Assembly: GCF_030068615.1 (NCBI RefSeq) | Contig: NZ_JASJOC010000002.1 | Span: forward strand, 186,001 to 250,000 | From: Halostagnicola sp. A-GB9-2 | Lineage (GTDB): Archaea > Halobacteriota > Halobacteria > Halobacteriales > Natrialbaceae | Reading direction: 5' to 3' | Length of the DNA: 64,000 nt | In this document: one piece after another, positions 36,584 through 45,945 of the stretch | Layout of the letters: every line of letters begins with the position of its first letter | Numbering within the stretch: the first letter of the stretch is position 1 | Made by a program: the position numbers and the translations under genes | Notes under the pieces: generated by a model | What the model saw: only the letters and a program-made list of their open reading frames with translations | Database searches by the model: none | Told to the model about the DNA's origin: nothing

Positions 36584-36989
36584 AGCTTCGATAATTGTAT
36601 TGTAGCGGTTACCCGTTCGGCAATCGTTTCACCTGACACAACCGGGACAGGAGGTCTGAGACGCCCATACAGGCCCTTACGGTAGCAAACACCAAACGGA
36701 CACTTTCAACGAGTCAAACGGTAGTAGCTGTCATCAAATACCCTATTATCCGCACGGATATCCGCTCTGCCCCCGATATCGAACCCAGTTGATCGGCTGA
36801 CATTCCGTTCTCGAGGCGCGTTCCAGACCCGTTCCGGACGAGACGGCTGTCACCGCGCTCGTCCGTCGGGAAACGTCACCTTCTGCCTACCGAATTCTCC
36901 CCGGGCCCGCTCGAGTCACGCGATTCCGACCAGGTAGGTGCCGGGTTCCAGTGAGAACACCTATCCCGGTCGCCGCGGATGGCGATAGT
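36584..36989. other. Divergent intergenic region, nothing recognised
   Basis: There are about 400 bp between the divergent starts of the lyase-like gene and the first alcohol dehydrogenase. I see no coding frame of haloarchaeal character, no RNA gene and no long repeat. It presumably holds the promoters for both genes. Confidence 0.5.
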
Positions 36990-38108
36990 ATGCGCGCTGC
37001 AGTTCTCGAGGCTTATCGCGAGCCACTCTCGATCGAGTCGGTTTCGGAGCCGGATCTCGCTTCCCACGGTATCGTCGTCGAGGTCGAAGCGTGTGGCGTC
37101 TGCCGAAGCGACTGGCACGCCTGGCAGGGCCACGGCGAGTGGGCCGACGATCGGGTGTCACGGGGACAGATTCTCGGCCACGAACCCGCGGGGAGAGTGG
37201 CCGCCGTCGGCGGGGGCGTCGACCGACTTGAGGTAGGCGATCGGGTCGCGATCCCGTTCAACCTCGGTGACGGCTCCTGTGAGCAGTGTCGAAGCGGTCA
37301 CGGAAACGTCTGCGCGGACGGCCTCGCACTCGGGTTCGAATCGAGCGTTCCGGGCGCGTTCGCAGAGCGGGTGCACGTTCCCTACGCCGACTTCAACGCC
37401 ACGAAACTCCCCGAATCGGTCAGCTCGACCGACGCCGCCGCGCTCGGGTGTCGATACGTGACCGCTTTTCATGCACTGGCCCATCGCGCCGACGTCCGGG
37501 CGGGCGACTGGATAGCCGTCCACGGCTGCGGCGGGTTGGGCCTCGCCGCCGTCCAGATCGCCGTGGCCTTCGGCGCGAGCGTGGTCGCCGTCGACGTTCG
37601 GGATGAGCCACTCGAGCTAGCCGCTGACGCGGGTGCCGACGAACTCGTCGACGCGAGCGCGGTAAGCGACGTTCCGGCCGCAATCGCCGAGGCGGTCGCC
37701 GTCGGAACCGATCGCGACCGATCGTCCGAAGGCCGCCGCGACGGTCGTGGGACGAACGCGGGCGTTGACGTGTCCGTCGACGCACTCGGCCGAGCGGAAA
37801 CCTGCCGAAACAGTCTGGACTCGCTTCGAATCCGGGGCACTCACATCCAACTCGGCCTAACCACGGATGCCGAGCGCGGCGAAGTCTCCCTGCCGATCGA
37901 CGAGCTCACCCGCTGGGACATCGACTTCCTCGGCTCCCGCGGGATGCCGCCCTCGAGGTACGACGAGATCCTGCGGATGATCGCCTCGGGCCGGCTGAAT
38001 CCCGGCCAACTCGTCACGAAAACTGTCGCACTTGAGGACGTCTCGGATCGACTCGCCGCGATGACGGCGTACGAGACTCGCGGCATCGAGGTCGTAACGG
38101 AGTTTTGA
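36990..38108 (+). CDS. Zinc-dependent alcohol dehydrogenase (MDR family), copy 1
   Basis: This is 372 aa from the ATG at 36990 (MRAAVLEAYREPLSIESV). The catalytic zinc site is CGVCRSDWHAW with GHEPAG. The structural-zinc lobe has three Cys (SCEQCRSGHGNVC), with Asp in place of the first. The Rossmann motif HGCGGLGLAAVQIA is followed by Asp in VVAVDVRDE, which favours NAD over NADP. A 20-residue acidic insert (about residues 245-265, RDRSSEGRRDGRGTNAG) is missing from its paralogue at 41942. It oxidises alcohols or reduces aldehydes; the substrate is not defined. Confidence 0.92.
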   Translation: MRAAVLEAYREPLSIESVSEPDLASHGIVVEVEACGVCRSDWHAWQGHGEWADDRVSRGQILGHEPAGRVAAVGGGVDRLEVGDRVAIPFNLGDGSCEQCRSGHGNVCADGLALGFESSVPGAFAERVHVPYADFNATKLPESVSSTDAAALGCRYVTAFHALAHRADVRAGDWIAVHGCGGLGLAAVQIAVAFGASVVAVDVRDEPLELAADAGADELVDASAVSDVPAAIAEAVAVGTDRDRSSEGRRDGRGTNAGVDVSVDALGRAETCRNSLDSLRIRGTHIQLGLTTDAERGEVSLPIDELTRWDIDFLGSRGMPPSRYDEILRMIASGRLNPGQLVTKTVALEDVSDRLAAMTAYETRGIEVVTEF

Positions 38109-38219
38109 GCGTCGCCGTCTGGAGAAACGAACCAATACGAACGACTGAGCTTTCGATTTCCGTGACTAGCCAAAATCGCAAGGCGATATTCTCAACCGGC
38201 CTCGGAACCCAACCGTTGC

Positions 38220-38726
38220 ATGAACGTCTTCTGGCTCGACGAGGAGCCGCGGCTGGCCGCACGCTATCACTGCGACCAGCACGTGAACAAGCTTCTCCTC
38301 GAGGCGGCTCAGGTCCTCTGTACCGCGGCCCGAGAGAACGGGCTCGACGCGGAGTTTCTCTACAGTCCAACCCACGCGAGCCATCCCGTGACCGAGTGGG
38401 CGACCGAATCTCGAGCGAACTGGCTCCGGCTTCGCGAGCACGCTGAGGCGCTCAACGCGGAGTTCGTCGAGCGCTACGAGAAGGACGAGGACCACGCGAG
38501 CTGGCAGGTAATCGAGCAGGTCGACCCGGACGAGATCGAGTTTCCGCAGTCAGCGCCGACTCCGCGGCCCCAGGCCATGCCCGACGAATACCGGTGCGAC
38601 GATCCCGTCGAAGCCTATCGAGCCTACTACGCGGGCGAGAAAGCAGAGTGGGCCGAGTGGCAGTACACTGACCGACCGCCGTGGCTCGAGACGCATCTGT
38701 CGGAACTCGAAACGCTCGAGGAGTAA
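38220..38726 (+). CDS. Phage-type conserved protein of unknown function
   Basis: This 168-aa protein opens MNVFWLDEEPRLAARYHCDQ and continues HVNKLLLEAAQVL. The D-x-P ... YHCDxHVxK pattern is one I recall from phage and scattered prokaryotic proteins with no established role. The His and Cys cluster could bind metal or form a nuclease site, but that is speculation. The C-terminal half contains several Trp residues (EKAEWAEWQY, PPWLETHL). It converges with the DUF192 gene, whose stop is 2 bp away. Confidence 0.65.
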   Translation: MNVFWLDEEPRLAARYHCDQHVNKLLLEAAQVLCTAARENGLDAEFLYSPTHASHPVTEWATESRANWLRLREHAEALNAEFVERYEKDEDHASWQVIEQVDPDEIEFPQSAPTPRPQAMPDEYRCDDPVEAYRAYYAGEKAEWAEWQYTDRPPWLETHLSELETLEE

Positions 38727-38727
38727 T

Positions 38728-39099
38728 TTACTCGTTCTCGAGAACGTCATCGCTATCCTCGAGAAGCACTTCGTCGCCAACTTCGACATCGCTTGCGGTA
38801 CCGGCGGGAAGTTCGATGATCAGGTCGGCCGTTTCTTTCGCGAACCCGCGCCAGGGCCGAAGGGTTTCGACGCGCTGGACGACATCCTCGTGAATCCAGA
38901 TAACGTCGAGCGACATGAAGACGAACAGCATGTGGATATCTCGAGCTTTCGCGGTTTCGAAGGAAAACGCCAGTCCGTACCCATCAGCTATCGAGCGTTT
39001 GAACATCAGCCCTCGGGTTTGACTCACGAGACCATCCGCAATCTCGATGTCGCTCGCGAGCGGTTCCCGTTCTCCGTTGGCGTCGTGGACGAGTCGCAC
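38728..39099 (-). CDS. DUF192 family protein
   Basis: This is 123 aa from a GTG at 39099, chosen because upstream sequence loses coding character. The DUF192 core is clear: VSQTRGLMFKRSIADGYGLAFSFE, MLFVFMSLDVIWI, the family LRPW segment (VETLRPWRGF) and the terminal IELPAGTASDVEVGDEV. The family is small, beta-rich and of unknown function, often exported in bacteria. No signal peptide is seen here. Its stop lies 2 bp from the stop of the convergent gene. Confidence 0.85.
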   Translation of the reverse strand: MRLVHDANGEREPLASDIEIADGLVSQTRGLMFKRSIADGYGLAFSFETAKARDIHMLFVFMSLDVIWIHEDVVQRVETLRPWRGFAKETADLIIELPAGTASDVEVGDEVLLEDSDDVLENE

Positions 39100-39202
39100 G
39101 CCCTCGAGTCGATGCCACGCGGTCAAAAAGATTCTCGCCGGTGCGTTGCAGATTCCGGTTCGACAATCGCTTCTCGTCGAATGACGGTCTTCTTCGATCC
39201 GC

Positions 39203-40237
39203 TTAGTCGTCGGCGCTCGAGGCCGCAAGCGCCGAGGGCGGTCCGCCCGGAAGCTCGTCGCGGTCGTGTGGGGCCTCGAACTCGAGGTCCGGACCGCGCG
39301 CGATGATTCCGGAGGGAGTCACGTCCGGATGGGTCGTGTAGTAGTGTTCTTTGATGTGATCCATGTTGACTGTCTGAGAGACGCCAGCGGTCTCCTCCCG
39401 ATGGTCGGCGACGCCTGTCTGGTACAGGTCTCGCAGGTAGGGCCAGAGGTTCTCGTACTCGCGGACGAACTGGACGTTACACATGAAGTGGGTGTGATAG
39501 ACCTGGTCGAACCGGACGAGCGTCGTGAACATGCAGATGTCAGCTTCCGTGAGCCGATCACCGGCGAGATAGCGCTGGTCCGCTAATACCTCATCCCAGT
39601 GTGCGAGCGCGCCGAAGAGGTCGTCGATCGCCTCGTCGTAGGGCTCCTGATTCGTCGCGAATCCGGCGCGGTAGACGCCGTTGTTGATCGGCTCGTAGAT
39701 CTCGTCGATGATTCGATCGACTTCGTCCTGATACCCCTCCGGATAGAGGTCGACGTCCCGATTCGAGATCTCGTCGAACTCGGTGTCGAGCATCCTGAGG
39801 ACCTCGCTCGACTCGTTGTTGACAATCGTTTCCTCCTGTTTATCCCAGAGGACCGGGACCGTCACGCGACAGGTTGCGTCCGAATCGGCTTCGACGTAGA
39901 GTTCCCGCAGGTAGTCCGAACCGTAGAGGTGGTCCGGCGTACAGCCCTCCTTCTCCGGGGTGAACTGCCACCCATCCTCGTCGCGGTACGGGTCGACGAT
40001 CGACACCGAAATCGCGTCCTCGAGACCCTTCATCGCCCGCACGAGCAGGGTTCGGTGTGCCCACGGACAGGCGTAAGAGACGTAGAGGTGGTAGCGGCCG
40101 GCTTCCGGTTGGAATCGTGCGTCCGGGTTGTCCCGAATCTCGTTTCGGAAGGGGGTCTCCTGTCGTTCGAACGCTCCGTCCTCGCCGGTCATTTCGTGCG
40201 CATCCGTCCGCCACTCCCCATCGACGAGTTTGTTCAT
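39203..40237 (-). CDS. Glutathionyl-hydroquinone reductase-like GST (Xi class)
   Basis: This is 344 aa from the ATG at 40237 (MNKLVDGEWRTDAHEMTGEDG). The thioredoxin-like domain has the Xi-class catalytic motif SYACPWAHRTLLV, and the later DPYRDEDGWQF and LWDKQEETIVNNESSEVLRML segments are characteristic. The C-terminal helical domain has LTEADICMFTTLVRFDQVYHTHF and NLWPYLRDLYQ. These enzymes reduce glutathionyl-hydroquinones; haloarchaea use gamma-glutamylcysteine instead of glutathione, so the thiol partner is probably different. Transcribed alone. Confidence 0.92.
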   Translation of the reverse strand: MNKLVDGEWRTDAHEMTGEDGAFERQETPFRNEIRDNPDARFQPEAGRYHLYVSYACPWAHRTLLVRAMKGLEDAISVSIVDPYRDEDGWQFTPEKEGCTPDHLYGSDYLRELYVEADSDATCRVTVPVLWDKQEETIVNNESSEVLRMLDTEFDEISNRDVDLYPEGYQDEVDRIIDEIYEPINNGVYRAGFATNQEPYDEAIDDLFGALAHWDEVLADQRYLAGDRLTEADICMFTTLVRFDQVYHTHFMCNVQFVREYENLWPYLRDLYQTGVADHREETAGVSQTVNMDHIKEHYYTTHPDVTPSGIIARGPDLEFEAPHDRDELPGGPPSALAASSADD

Positions 40238-40412
40238 ACTTGAGTGGAGGAGATCCAGACACAAAACGAGCCAGCGTACATCAGTGTTACCGGGCAGCGA
40301 CGGATGGAGGTTGGGTTGGTGATCGTGCGGGCAGTACTGCGAAACACGTTGGTCGAGACCCAACCGCTCCATCCGGGAAACGATTATCCCACTGCCCCCA
40401 CCTGTAGGGAAC

Positions 40413-41717
40413 ATGGAACGATACGATCTCGTCTATCGCCTCTACGACGAGTACGACACGAAGACACTACGGGAGTATCAGGAGTTCGTAGACGTCTTTC
40501 CGGCGATCGATTCCCGAGCCGCCCTCGAGCACTGGCAGGAAGCCAACACGGTTCTCGAGGAGCGAAAGGACGAGATTCGAGGGGACTTCGCCGCAGGCGA
40601 GACGTTCGCCGACATCGCCGCGCGGGCCACGCGAGAACAGGCGTTTACCGCCCTCGATTTGGGCGCGAAGTACGACCGCGCCGTGAACGTGCTCGTCCTC
40701 GACGTCGACGAGACGCTCCGCTCTGCCGGCGGGACGGACAACGAGATTCCGCGAGACACCCTCCACATGCTCACGGAATTTCACGAGGCAGGAGTTCCGA
40801 TCGTCATCTGTACGGGACAGACCTTAGAGAACGTCAAGGGATTTGCCATCCAGGGACTGGGCAGTGAAATCGTTCACTCGGGCGACCTCTCGATCGTCTA
40901 CGAAGCGGGAACGGGCGTCTTCACGCCGGGTCACGGCGCGAACACCAAGCAGTTACTCTACGAAGATCTCGACGAGGCAATTCGGGCGGTTTTCGACGAC
41001 ATTCGAAGCCGTGTGCTTCCCGAGGCACCGACGGATCTCCGACGGGGCTGTCACCTGCAGGGCAACGAGTTCAACGTGACGATGAAGCCGAACTACGAAA
41101 CCGGGACCTCGCAGGCTCGAGCCGTCATCGACGAGGCGCTGGTGTATCTGATCGATCTGCTCGCCGACGCCGTCGGATCGACGCTCAATCTCGGGACCGC
41201 CGCCGGGAGAGCCAAAGACGACGATGACGGCACCAACGGCGCTCGAACGATCGACAACAACACCGTCAGCGAGTGGACGCGAGCGTTCTACGCCGATCAG
41301 GACCCCGAGATCCGTGCCGTCCTCGAGAGCGAAAGCGCCTATCCGGATCTCGATGCTAAGGAGGTCCCGTCCGAACTAACCGACCCGCTCGAGCGCATCG
41401 ACGTGGCCTACTACGAGGCCGACGCCGCCGAGATCGGCAGTCTCGAGTTGAACAAGGTCGTCGGCGTCGAGCGGGCGCTCGACGTGCTGGGTCTCGAGGA
41501 CCCGTTCACGCTCGTGATGGGCGATTCCAAGAGCGACCTGCGGGTGATGGAATGGGTCGATGAGAACGACGCCGGCATCGCGGCGGCACCCGAACACTCC
41601 TCGCAGGATACCCTCGATCACGTCCTCGGGACGGATGACCTCGTCTTCGATCAGGGGAAAAGCGTCGACGTGTTGCGGACCGTCTACGCGCTCAATCTCC
41701 TCGCGAGACTCGAGTAA
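40413..41717 (+). CDS. HAD-superfamily protein with N-terminal extension
   Basis: This is a 434-aa protein. The first 90 residues are a helical region (YDEYDTKTLREYQEFVDVFP). The HAD core has motif I LVLDVDETLRSAGG, motif II IVICTGQT, and motif IV TLVMGDSKSDLRVMEWV. About 200 residues separate motifs II and IV, so it carries a large C2-type cap. The domain order suggests a sugar-phosphate phosphatase-like enzyme, but the substrate is unknown. A GATTATCC element 26 bp before the ATG may be its TATA box. Confidence 0.85.
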   Translation: MERYDLVYRLYDEYDTKTLREYQEFVDVFPAIDSRAALEHWQEANTVLEERKDEIRGDFAAGETFADIAARATREQAFTALDLGAKYDRAVNVLVLDVDETLRSAGGTDNEIPRDTLHMLTEFHEAGVPIVICTGQTLENVKGFAIQGLGSEIVHSGDLSIVYEAGTGVFTPGHGANTKQLLYEDLDEAIRAVFDDIRSRVLPEAPTDLRRGCHLQGNEFNVTMKPNYETGTSQARAVIDEALVYLIDLLADAVGSTLNLGTAAGRAKDDDDGTNGARTIDNNTVSEWTRAFYADQDPEIRAVLESESAYPDLDAKEVPSELTDPLERIDVAYYEADAAEIGSLELNKVVGVERALDVLGLEDPFTLVMGDSKSDLRVMEWVDENDAGIAAAPEHSSQDTLDHVLGTDDLVFDQGKSVDVLRTVYALNLLARLE

Positions 41718-41747
41718 GAAGCACATATCCACGCCCGAGTGATGAGC

Positions 41748-41866
41748 GAGACCGACACTTGGAAGAAACGTGTGCCGTCACTCGGGTGAGAACCGACTGC
41801 CGACACTCGAATGAGAAACGCGTGCCGACACTCGAGTGGGACCACCTGCCGACTCGAATTCGAGAG
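41748..41866. repeat. Degenerate 25-bp tandem repeats
   Basis: About five units of roughly 25 bp start near 41748, 41773, 41798, 41823 and 41847. The shared core is TGCCGACACTCGANTGNGA. Units three and four are the most alike. The array ends about 75 bp before the alcohol dehydrogenase ATG, just upstream of its TATA box. Confidence 0.7.
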
Positions 41867-41910
41867 AGGAGCACTCGAGCGTCGACAACTGGCATAAATA
41901 TTCCTGCTAG

Positions 41911-41918
41911 ATTTTTAT
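41911..41918 (+). promoter_or_regulatory. TATA box of alcohol dehydrogenase copy 2
   Basis: ATTTTTAT is centred about 27 bp before the ATG at 41942, as expected for a leaderless transcript. Confidence 0.5.
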
Positions 41919-41941
41919 GTTGACCTGTCAATGGTGTAATC

Positions 41942-43003
41942 ATGCGAGCCGCAGTACTCGAGGAACACGGCGAACCACTCGCGGTCAAAGAGGTCGACTA
42001 CCCCGAACCGGGGCCGGATCAGGTAATCGTCGAGCCAGAAGCGTGTGGCATCTGTCGGAGCGACTGGCACGCGTGGCAGGGTGACTGGGGCTGGGTCGGC
42101 GCTGAAGCTCCCGAAGGCCAGATTCTCGGCCACGAACCGGCGGGTATCGTTTCCGAGGTAGGTGAGGACGTCGAAACGGTCTCGGAAGGCGATCGAGTGA
42201 CGGTCCCGTTCCACCTCGCGGACGGAAGCTGTCCGCACTGCCGAGCGGGCCGAGCGAACGTCTGCGATACGGTGATCCCACTGGGGTTCACCGGCATCGC
42301 ACCCGGCGCGTTCGCCGAGGCGTTTCCCGTTCGGGAGGCCGATTTTAACTGCGTACAACTCCCCGATGATGTCGATTTTACCGAAATGGCGGGACTCGGC
42401 TGTCGGTTCATGACCGCCTACCACGCGCTCTCGGATCGCGCGGATCTGCGCCCCGGCGATTGGGTGGCGGTCCACGGCTGCGGGGGCGTCGGTCTCTCGG
42501 CCGTTCACATCGCCGACGCGCTGGGTGCACACCCCATCGCGGTCGACGTTCGCGAGGACAAACTCGAGCGGGCCAAAGAGTTGGGCGCGGTCGCGACGGT
42601 CAACGCGGCCGAGACGGACAATGTGGCGGGCGAGGTAAAGTCGATCGCCGACCGCGGCGCGGACGTCTCGATCGATGCGCTTGGCATCGCAGAAACCTGT
42701 ACGAACTCCATCGGGAGCCTCGGCAAGACCGGAACCCACGTGCAGGTCGGGCTCACGACGGGCGAAGAAGGCGGCGAAGTGTCGGTTCCCGTCGACGCCA
42801 TGACAATGCAAGAGATCGAGTTCCACGGCTCGTTCGGGATGCCCCTCGTTCGCTACGGCGAGTTGTTCACTCTCATCGCACAGGGGACCCTCGATCCAGG
42901 AAAGATAGTCGGCGAGACGCTTTCGCTCGAGGAGGTCCCGGAGACGCTGGCCTCGATGGATACCTACGATACTGTCGGCATCCCTGTCATTACGGAGTTT
43001 TAG
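41942..43003 (+). CDS. Zinc-dependent alcohol dehydrogenase (MDR family), copy 2
   Basis: This 353-aa protein is a clear paralogue of the protein at 36990: MRAAVLEEHGEPLAVKEVD, CGICRSDWHAWQGD (catalytic zinc), SCPHCRAGRANVC (structural lobe with Asp replacing the first Cys), HGCGGVGLSAVHIA (Rossmann) and DVREDKLERAKELGA. The ending TVGIPVITEF matches RGIEVVTEF of the first copy. It lacks the acidic insert of that copy. Substrate unknown. A 25-bp repeat array sits just upstream. Confidence 0.93.
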   Translation: MRAAVLEEHGEPLAVKEVDYPEPGPDQVIVEPEACGICRSDWHAWQGDWGWVGAEAPEGQILGHEPAGIVSEVGEDVETVSEGDRVTVPFHLADGSCPHCRAGRANVCDTVIPLGFTGIAPGAFAEAFPVREADFNCVQLPDDVDFTEMAGLGCRFMTAYHALSDRADLRPGDWVAVHGCGGVGLSAVHIADALGAHPIAVDVREDKLERAKELGAVATVNAAETDNVAGEVKSIADRGADVSIDALGIAETCTNSIGSLGKTGTHVQVGLTTGEEGGEVSVPVDAMTMQEIEFHGSFGMPLVRYGELFTLIAQGTLDPGKIVGETLSLEEVPETLASMDTYDTVGIPVITEF

Positions 43004-43959
43004 CGTAAACCCGAACGGGGGCGGGAACCCGTCCTGGTGTGAGAGACATGAGCTTCCCCGACGCGGGGGCGAACCGCTTCGAGGGAACCGGGCACGGACA
43101 CGCAATCGTACAGTCAGTACGTGATGAGCACTGGGCACGCACCCGACGGGGTCTGTTCCCCGCAATTGAGTCGACGAGAGGCTGTTGTTTTGTTATGAAC
43201 AACCTGTCTGACAGTAGTCCGAGAAAACTAATCGCCGCGATATCGGGATCAAGACGTATCGGCCGACTACGCGGTCACCCTAACCGCGTTACGCATCTCG
43301 ATAGCTGATGCTTTCTTTCGGTGGGAACTCCCTACGGGACCGTCTGAGGCGGATTGGGTGGCTCACCAGACTTCTCGAGCCCTCTAACCACTCGAGCCCC
43401 CGAACGAAACGACTCGGCTCACTCGGCGAGTCAGATCGGGCGGAGACGTCGGGAAACAACCGTTGCAAACCGTTGAAGGGTGAGATTCCGGCCACTGAAA
43501 GCGCCTTCACGGAAGTTCGCTCGCTCTTTTCGGTTTCCATGGATACTCGAGAAGGGACGACATATGCGTATTCTACCGACTGAACCAGTTTTGAATCAGC
43601 GTCGCGTAACCGTTTCAATTCGGACAAGTAACAGGAATTGATCAAACCGGTGACGAAACGATTTCGAACTGTCGTGCTATAGCCCAACAATAAAATCGTC
43701 GCCGAAGGGTGTCGGCGAGCGTCGGTAGAATTCGTTTTACCGGCCGATTCGGAGCCGATGAAAGAAGGGGAGATCCCGGCGTCGTCTAGCGGTATACGCT
43801 ACTTACCTGGTTACTAATCAGCACTCGTTTACGTGTCGTGATTTTCCACTACACGATGAGTGCTCGATGGAATAGCGAGTCGGTTAATTCAGTCATAGAA
43901 ATCACCTACTTTCGGTTACAAGCCGGATAACTACAACCAGTCCCGGCCGAGAGGTCGGT
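43004..43959. other. Long intergenic region without a supported gene
   Basis: About 950 bp. Several open frames exist on both strands (for example 43039-43308 and 43308-43583 on plus, 43289-43690 on minus). Their products are basic, Ser/Arg-rich and overlap each other antisense, so none is convincing. Near 43188-43200 there is a TTGTT-ATGAACAA near-palindrome, and near 43779-43800 a D-arm-like phrase. A good hairpin lies at 43820-43864. The region may hold decayed mobile DNA or an unannotated RNA. Confidence 0.4.
43820..43864. repeat. Long imperfect hairpin
   Basis: Outer arms AGCACTC (43820-43826) and GAGTGCT (43858-43864) pair perfectly. Inner arms CGTGTCGTG (43832-43840) and CACTACACG (43847-43855) pair in 8 of 9 positions around an ATTTTC loop. 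It could be an RNA structure, a binding site or a remnant of a mobile element end. Confidence 0.55.
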
Positions 43960-44175
43960 ATGATCACCTGCACGAACTGCGAGACCGCCCAGTTCCTCCA
44001 GATTACCCAGAGTCGGGTGTATTTCGAGGACGGTGAAATGATCAACGAAATTACCGAACACTACGAGTGTACCCTCTGTGAGTCGACCGGCCAGTACATC
44101 TACGACGAAGACCGCGACGAGGCGAACGTCACCGGCGATGTCGAACTCACGAGAGAACGACCGAAGTTCGCGTGA
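43960..44175 (+). CDS. Small zinc-ribbon protein
   Basis: This 71-aa protein has two Cys pairs in a treble: TCTNCETAQFLQ near the N-terminus and YECTLCESTGQY in the middle, which would form a single zinc ribbon. The remaining chain is acidic with a short charged C-terminus (ELTRERPKFA). No further domain. Haloarchaea encode many such small ribbon proteins and the function is unknown. It lies 140 bp from the end of the gas-vesicle operon, on the opposite strand. Confidence 0.7.
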   Translation: MITCTNCETAQFLQITQSRVYFEDGEMINEITEHYECTLCESTGQYIYDEDRDEANVTGDVELTRERPKFA

Positions 44176-44315
44176 CAGGTTTACAGTTTCAGGATTGAAA
44201 CCGGCTCTCGGTGTCGAGTTCGGGGAACTCGGCTTGGTCATCCGTTCTTTCGACACTCCTTCGTTTTCTTCACCCGACGTTTTCCTCACCGGCTATTCTT
44301 CACCCGGCGTTTTTC

Positions 44316-44672
44316 TCACGGCCTTTCGTCGTTCTCCTCCGATTGGATACCGTTGGCGTCCCGACTGCGCTGGCCGAGCGCCGTCGATTCACCTCGAGTG
44401 CCCACCGAAATGGAGTCACGTTCCCCGCGTCGTTTCGTCGAATTGCCGTACTGTCTTCGGGTGATCGGCGATCGTCGCCGTTCGACATCCCACTCCTCGA
44501 AGAGACCGTACTCCGTCATCGTGTCCATCCCCGCGAGCGCGGCCGTGAGCTTGAGGCCGACGAGGGGAATTTCGGCGACCGAAATGATAACGTCGGCTCG
44601 AAGGATGACGCCGTCTCGAAGGATCACGTCGAGGAGATCGACCAGCGCCTCGTCGTCCTTTCTGGGCATCAT
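44316..44672 (-). CDS. gvpM: Gas vesicle protein GvpM
   Basis: This 118-aa protein is a GvpA/J/M-family member. Its core has DLLDVILRDGVILRADVIISVAEIPLVGLKLTAALAGMDTMTEYGLFEEW, the two amphipathic helices and two strands of the gas-vesicle fold (about residues 10-60). The tail of about 55 residues is basic and longer than in typical GvpM (about 84 aa). GvpM is a minor nucleation protein in Halobacterium. It is the last gene of the operon and overlaps the end of gvpL by 4 bp. Confidence 0.92.
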   Translation of the reverse strand: MMPRKDDEALVDLLDVILRDGVILRADVIISVAEIPLVGLKLTAALAGMDTMTEYGLFEEWDVERRRSPITRRQYGNSTKRRGERDSISVGTRGESTALGQRSRDANGIQSEENDERP

Positions 44673-45604
44673 CCGTCCTCACCACCGAGTTCGGGGGCGA
44701 ACGTGTACGGCGGCCACGGGCCGGTGAACTTGACCGCGAACCCGGGATTCGATGCGACGTCGTCGAGGACCGAACCGACCGCGGATTCGTCGTCCTCGTG
44801 AGCGAGCACCGTGAACCGACACAGCGTTTCCCCGGAGTCGAGCGAGGGTTCCGCCGAATCTTCCGATCCGTCCTCGAGCGTGGCCGCCGGCGATCGCTCG
44901 AGTGCGTGTACTTCTCGGACGTGTTCGTCAATCCGGACTCTCAGGTCGGCTTCGACGGATTCCCGGCGATCCGCTCGAAGCTGTTTGACGCGCTGGTCGT
45001 ACTGTTTCTCGAGGAGGTGTGCTGTCCCCGATCCCGAGTCGTCGATTCGTTCCCGAAGATCGGCGAGTTGTTCGTCGCGTTCTATCAATCGCTCTTCCTC
45101 GATCGGATCCGTTTCGACGACTTCGATTCGATACTCCCAGTGGCCCGCAAGTTCCGAAAGCGTCGGCTCGAGCGTGTCGTACTCGTTCCGGAGCCACTCG
45201 CGGACCCCCGCGTCGTCGGTTCGGATGATCGTATCGAACTGGAACGGCACCGGCGTTCCAAACCGATCGCCTGCGGCATCGACGACCGTCTGGTGACGGA
45301 CGAGCCAGCGTTTGACCTGCTCGAGATCCCCCGAATCGTAGATCCCGTCACAGTCGTGACAGACGACGCCAATGTCGTCGACGGCGACCACGGAAACCGG
45401 TTCGTCGTCGATCCCCGCCTTCTCGAGTTCAATTCGATCTCGGTCCTGAAAACCGTCTTCGCCGTCGACTCGAACGGCACAGTAGAGGTATCGTCCCTCT
45501 TCGATATCGGGAAGCGAATCCGACTCGCCGCCGGAGCGCTGTTGTTCTTGGGAGGAGGGTTCCTCTCGAGCGTCGACGCCGGACCCCGCTCGGTCGCGAC
45601 TCAC
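44669..45604 (-). CDS. gvpL: Gas vesicle protein GvpL (GvpF/L family)
   Basis: This 311-aa protein has the GvpF/L fold: an N-terminal ferredoxin-like half ([55 protein letters not shown]) and a C-terminal half ending in [22 protein letters not shown]. The first 30 residues are an acidic extension. GvpL acts as a hub that binds most other accessory Gvp proteins. It overlaps gvpM and gvpK by 4 bp each, indicating translational coupling. Confidence 0.92.
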   Translation of the reverse strand: MSRDRAGSGVDAREEPSSQEQQRSGGESDSLPDIEEGRYLYCAVRVDGEDGFQDRDRIELEKAGIDDEPVSVVAVDDIGVVCHDCDGIYDSGDLEQVKRWLVRHQTVVDAAGDRFGTPVPFQFDTIIRTDDAGVREWLRNEYDTLEPTLSELAGHWEYRIEVVETDPIEEERLIERDEQLADLRERIDDSGSGTAHLLEKQYDQRVKQLRADRRESVEADLRVRIDEHVREVHALERSPAATLEDGSEDSAEPSLDSGETLCRFTVLAHEDDESAVGSVLDDVASNPGFAVKFTGPWPPYTFAPELGGEDG

Positions 45605-45945
45605 TCTTGCTCACCGCCGAAAACGGAGTAGCCAGGCTGTCTCTGTTCGGAGTAATCTCCCTCTAACTGCTCGATCGCGTCGCTTACCAGTCCGTCGAGG
45701 TCGCCTCGAAGATTGTCGACGCCGTCGTCGATACCCTCGTCCGATTTCAGCTCCTCGAGTTCGGCTTCGATGGTGGCGAGCTGTTCTCCGAGCCGTTCGA
45801 TCTCTTCGTCGGCGAGGTCGCCGGACTCCATCCGGCGGACGGCCTCGCGTTCGAGGGCCTCGATGAGCAGTTCGACGACGGTCACGACGAGCGTCATGAG
45901 GCCGTCTCGAGCGTCCTCGCCGTCGCCGACGTCGATCGTCGTCAT
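45601..45945 (-). CDS. gvpK: Gas vesicle protein GvpK
   Basis: This 114-aa protein is a normal-sized GvpK. It has the conserved opening [31 protein letters not shown], then [22 protein letters not shown]. The protein is all-helical and acidic. GvpK is required for gas vesicle formation in Halobacterium. It overlaps gvpJ and gvpL by 4 bp each. Confidence 0.93.
   Translation of the reverse strand: MTTIDVGDGEDARDGLMTLVVTVVELLIEALEREAVRRMESGDLADEEIERLGEQLATIEAELEELKSDEGIDDGVDNLRGDLDGLVSDAIEQLEGDYSEQRQPGYSVFGGEQE

Noticed and set aside
43289..43690. 134-codon minus-strand frame in the long gap
   Set aside because: Basic, Ser-rich composition and full antisense overlap with equally poor plus-strand frames; no motif seen.
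43779..43800. tRNA-like D-arm sequence (GTCGTCTAGCGGTATACGC)
   Set aside because: No matching acceptor stem, anticodon arm or T-arm follows, so it is not a tRNA gene.
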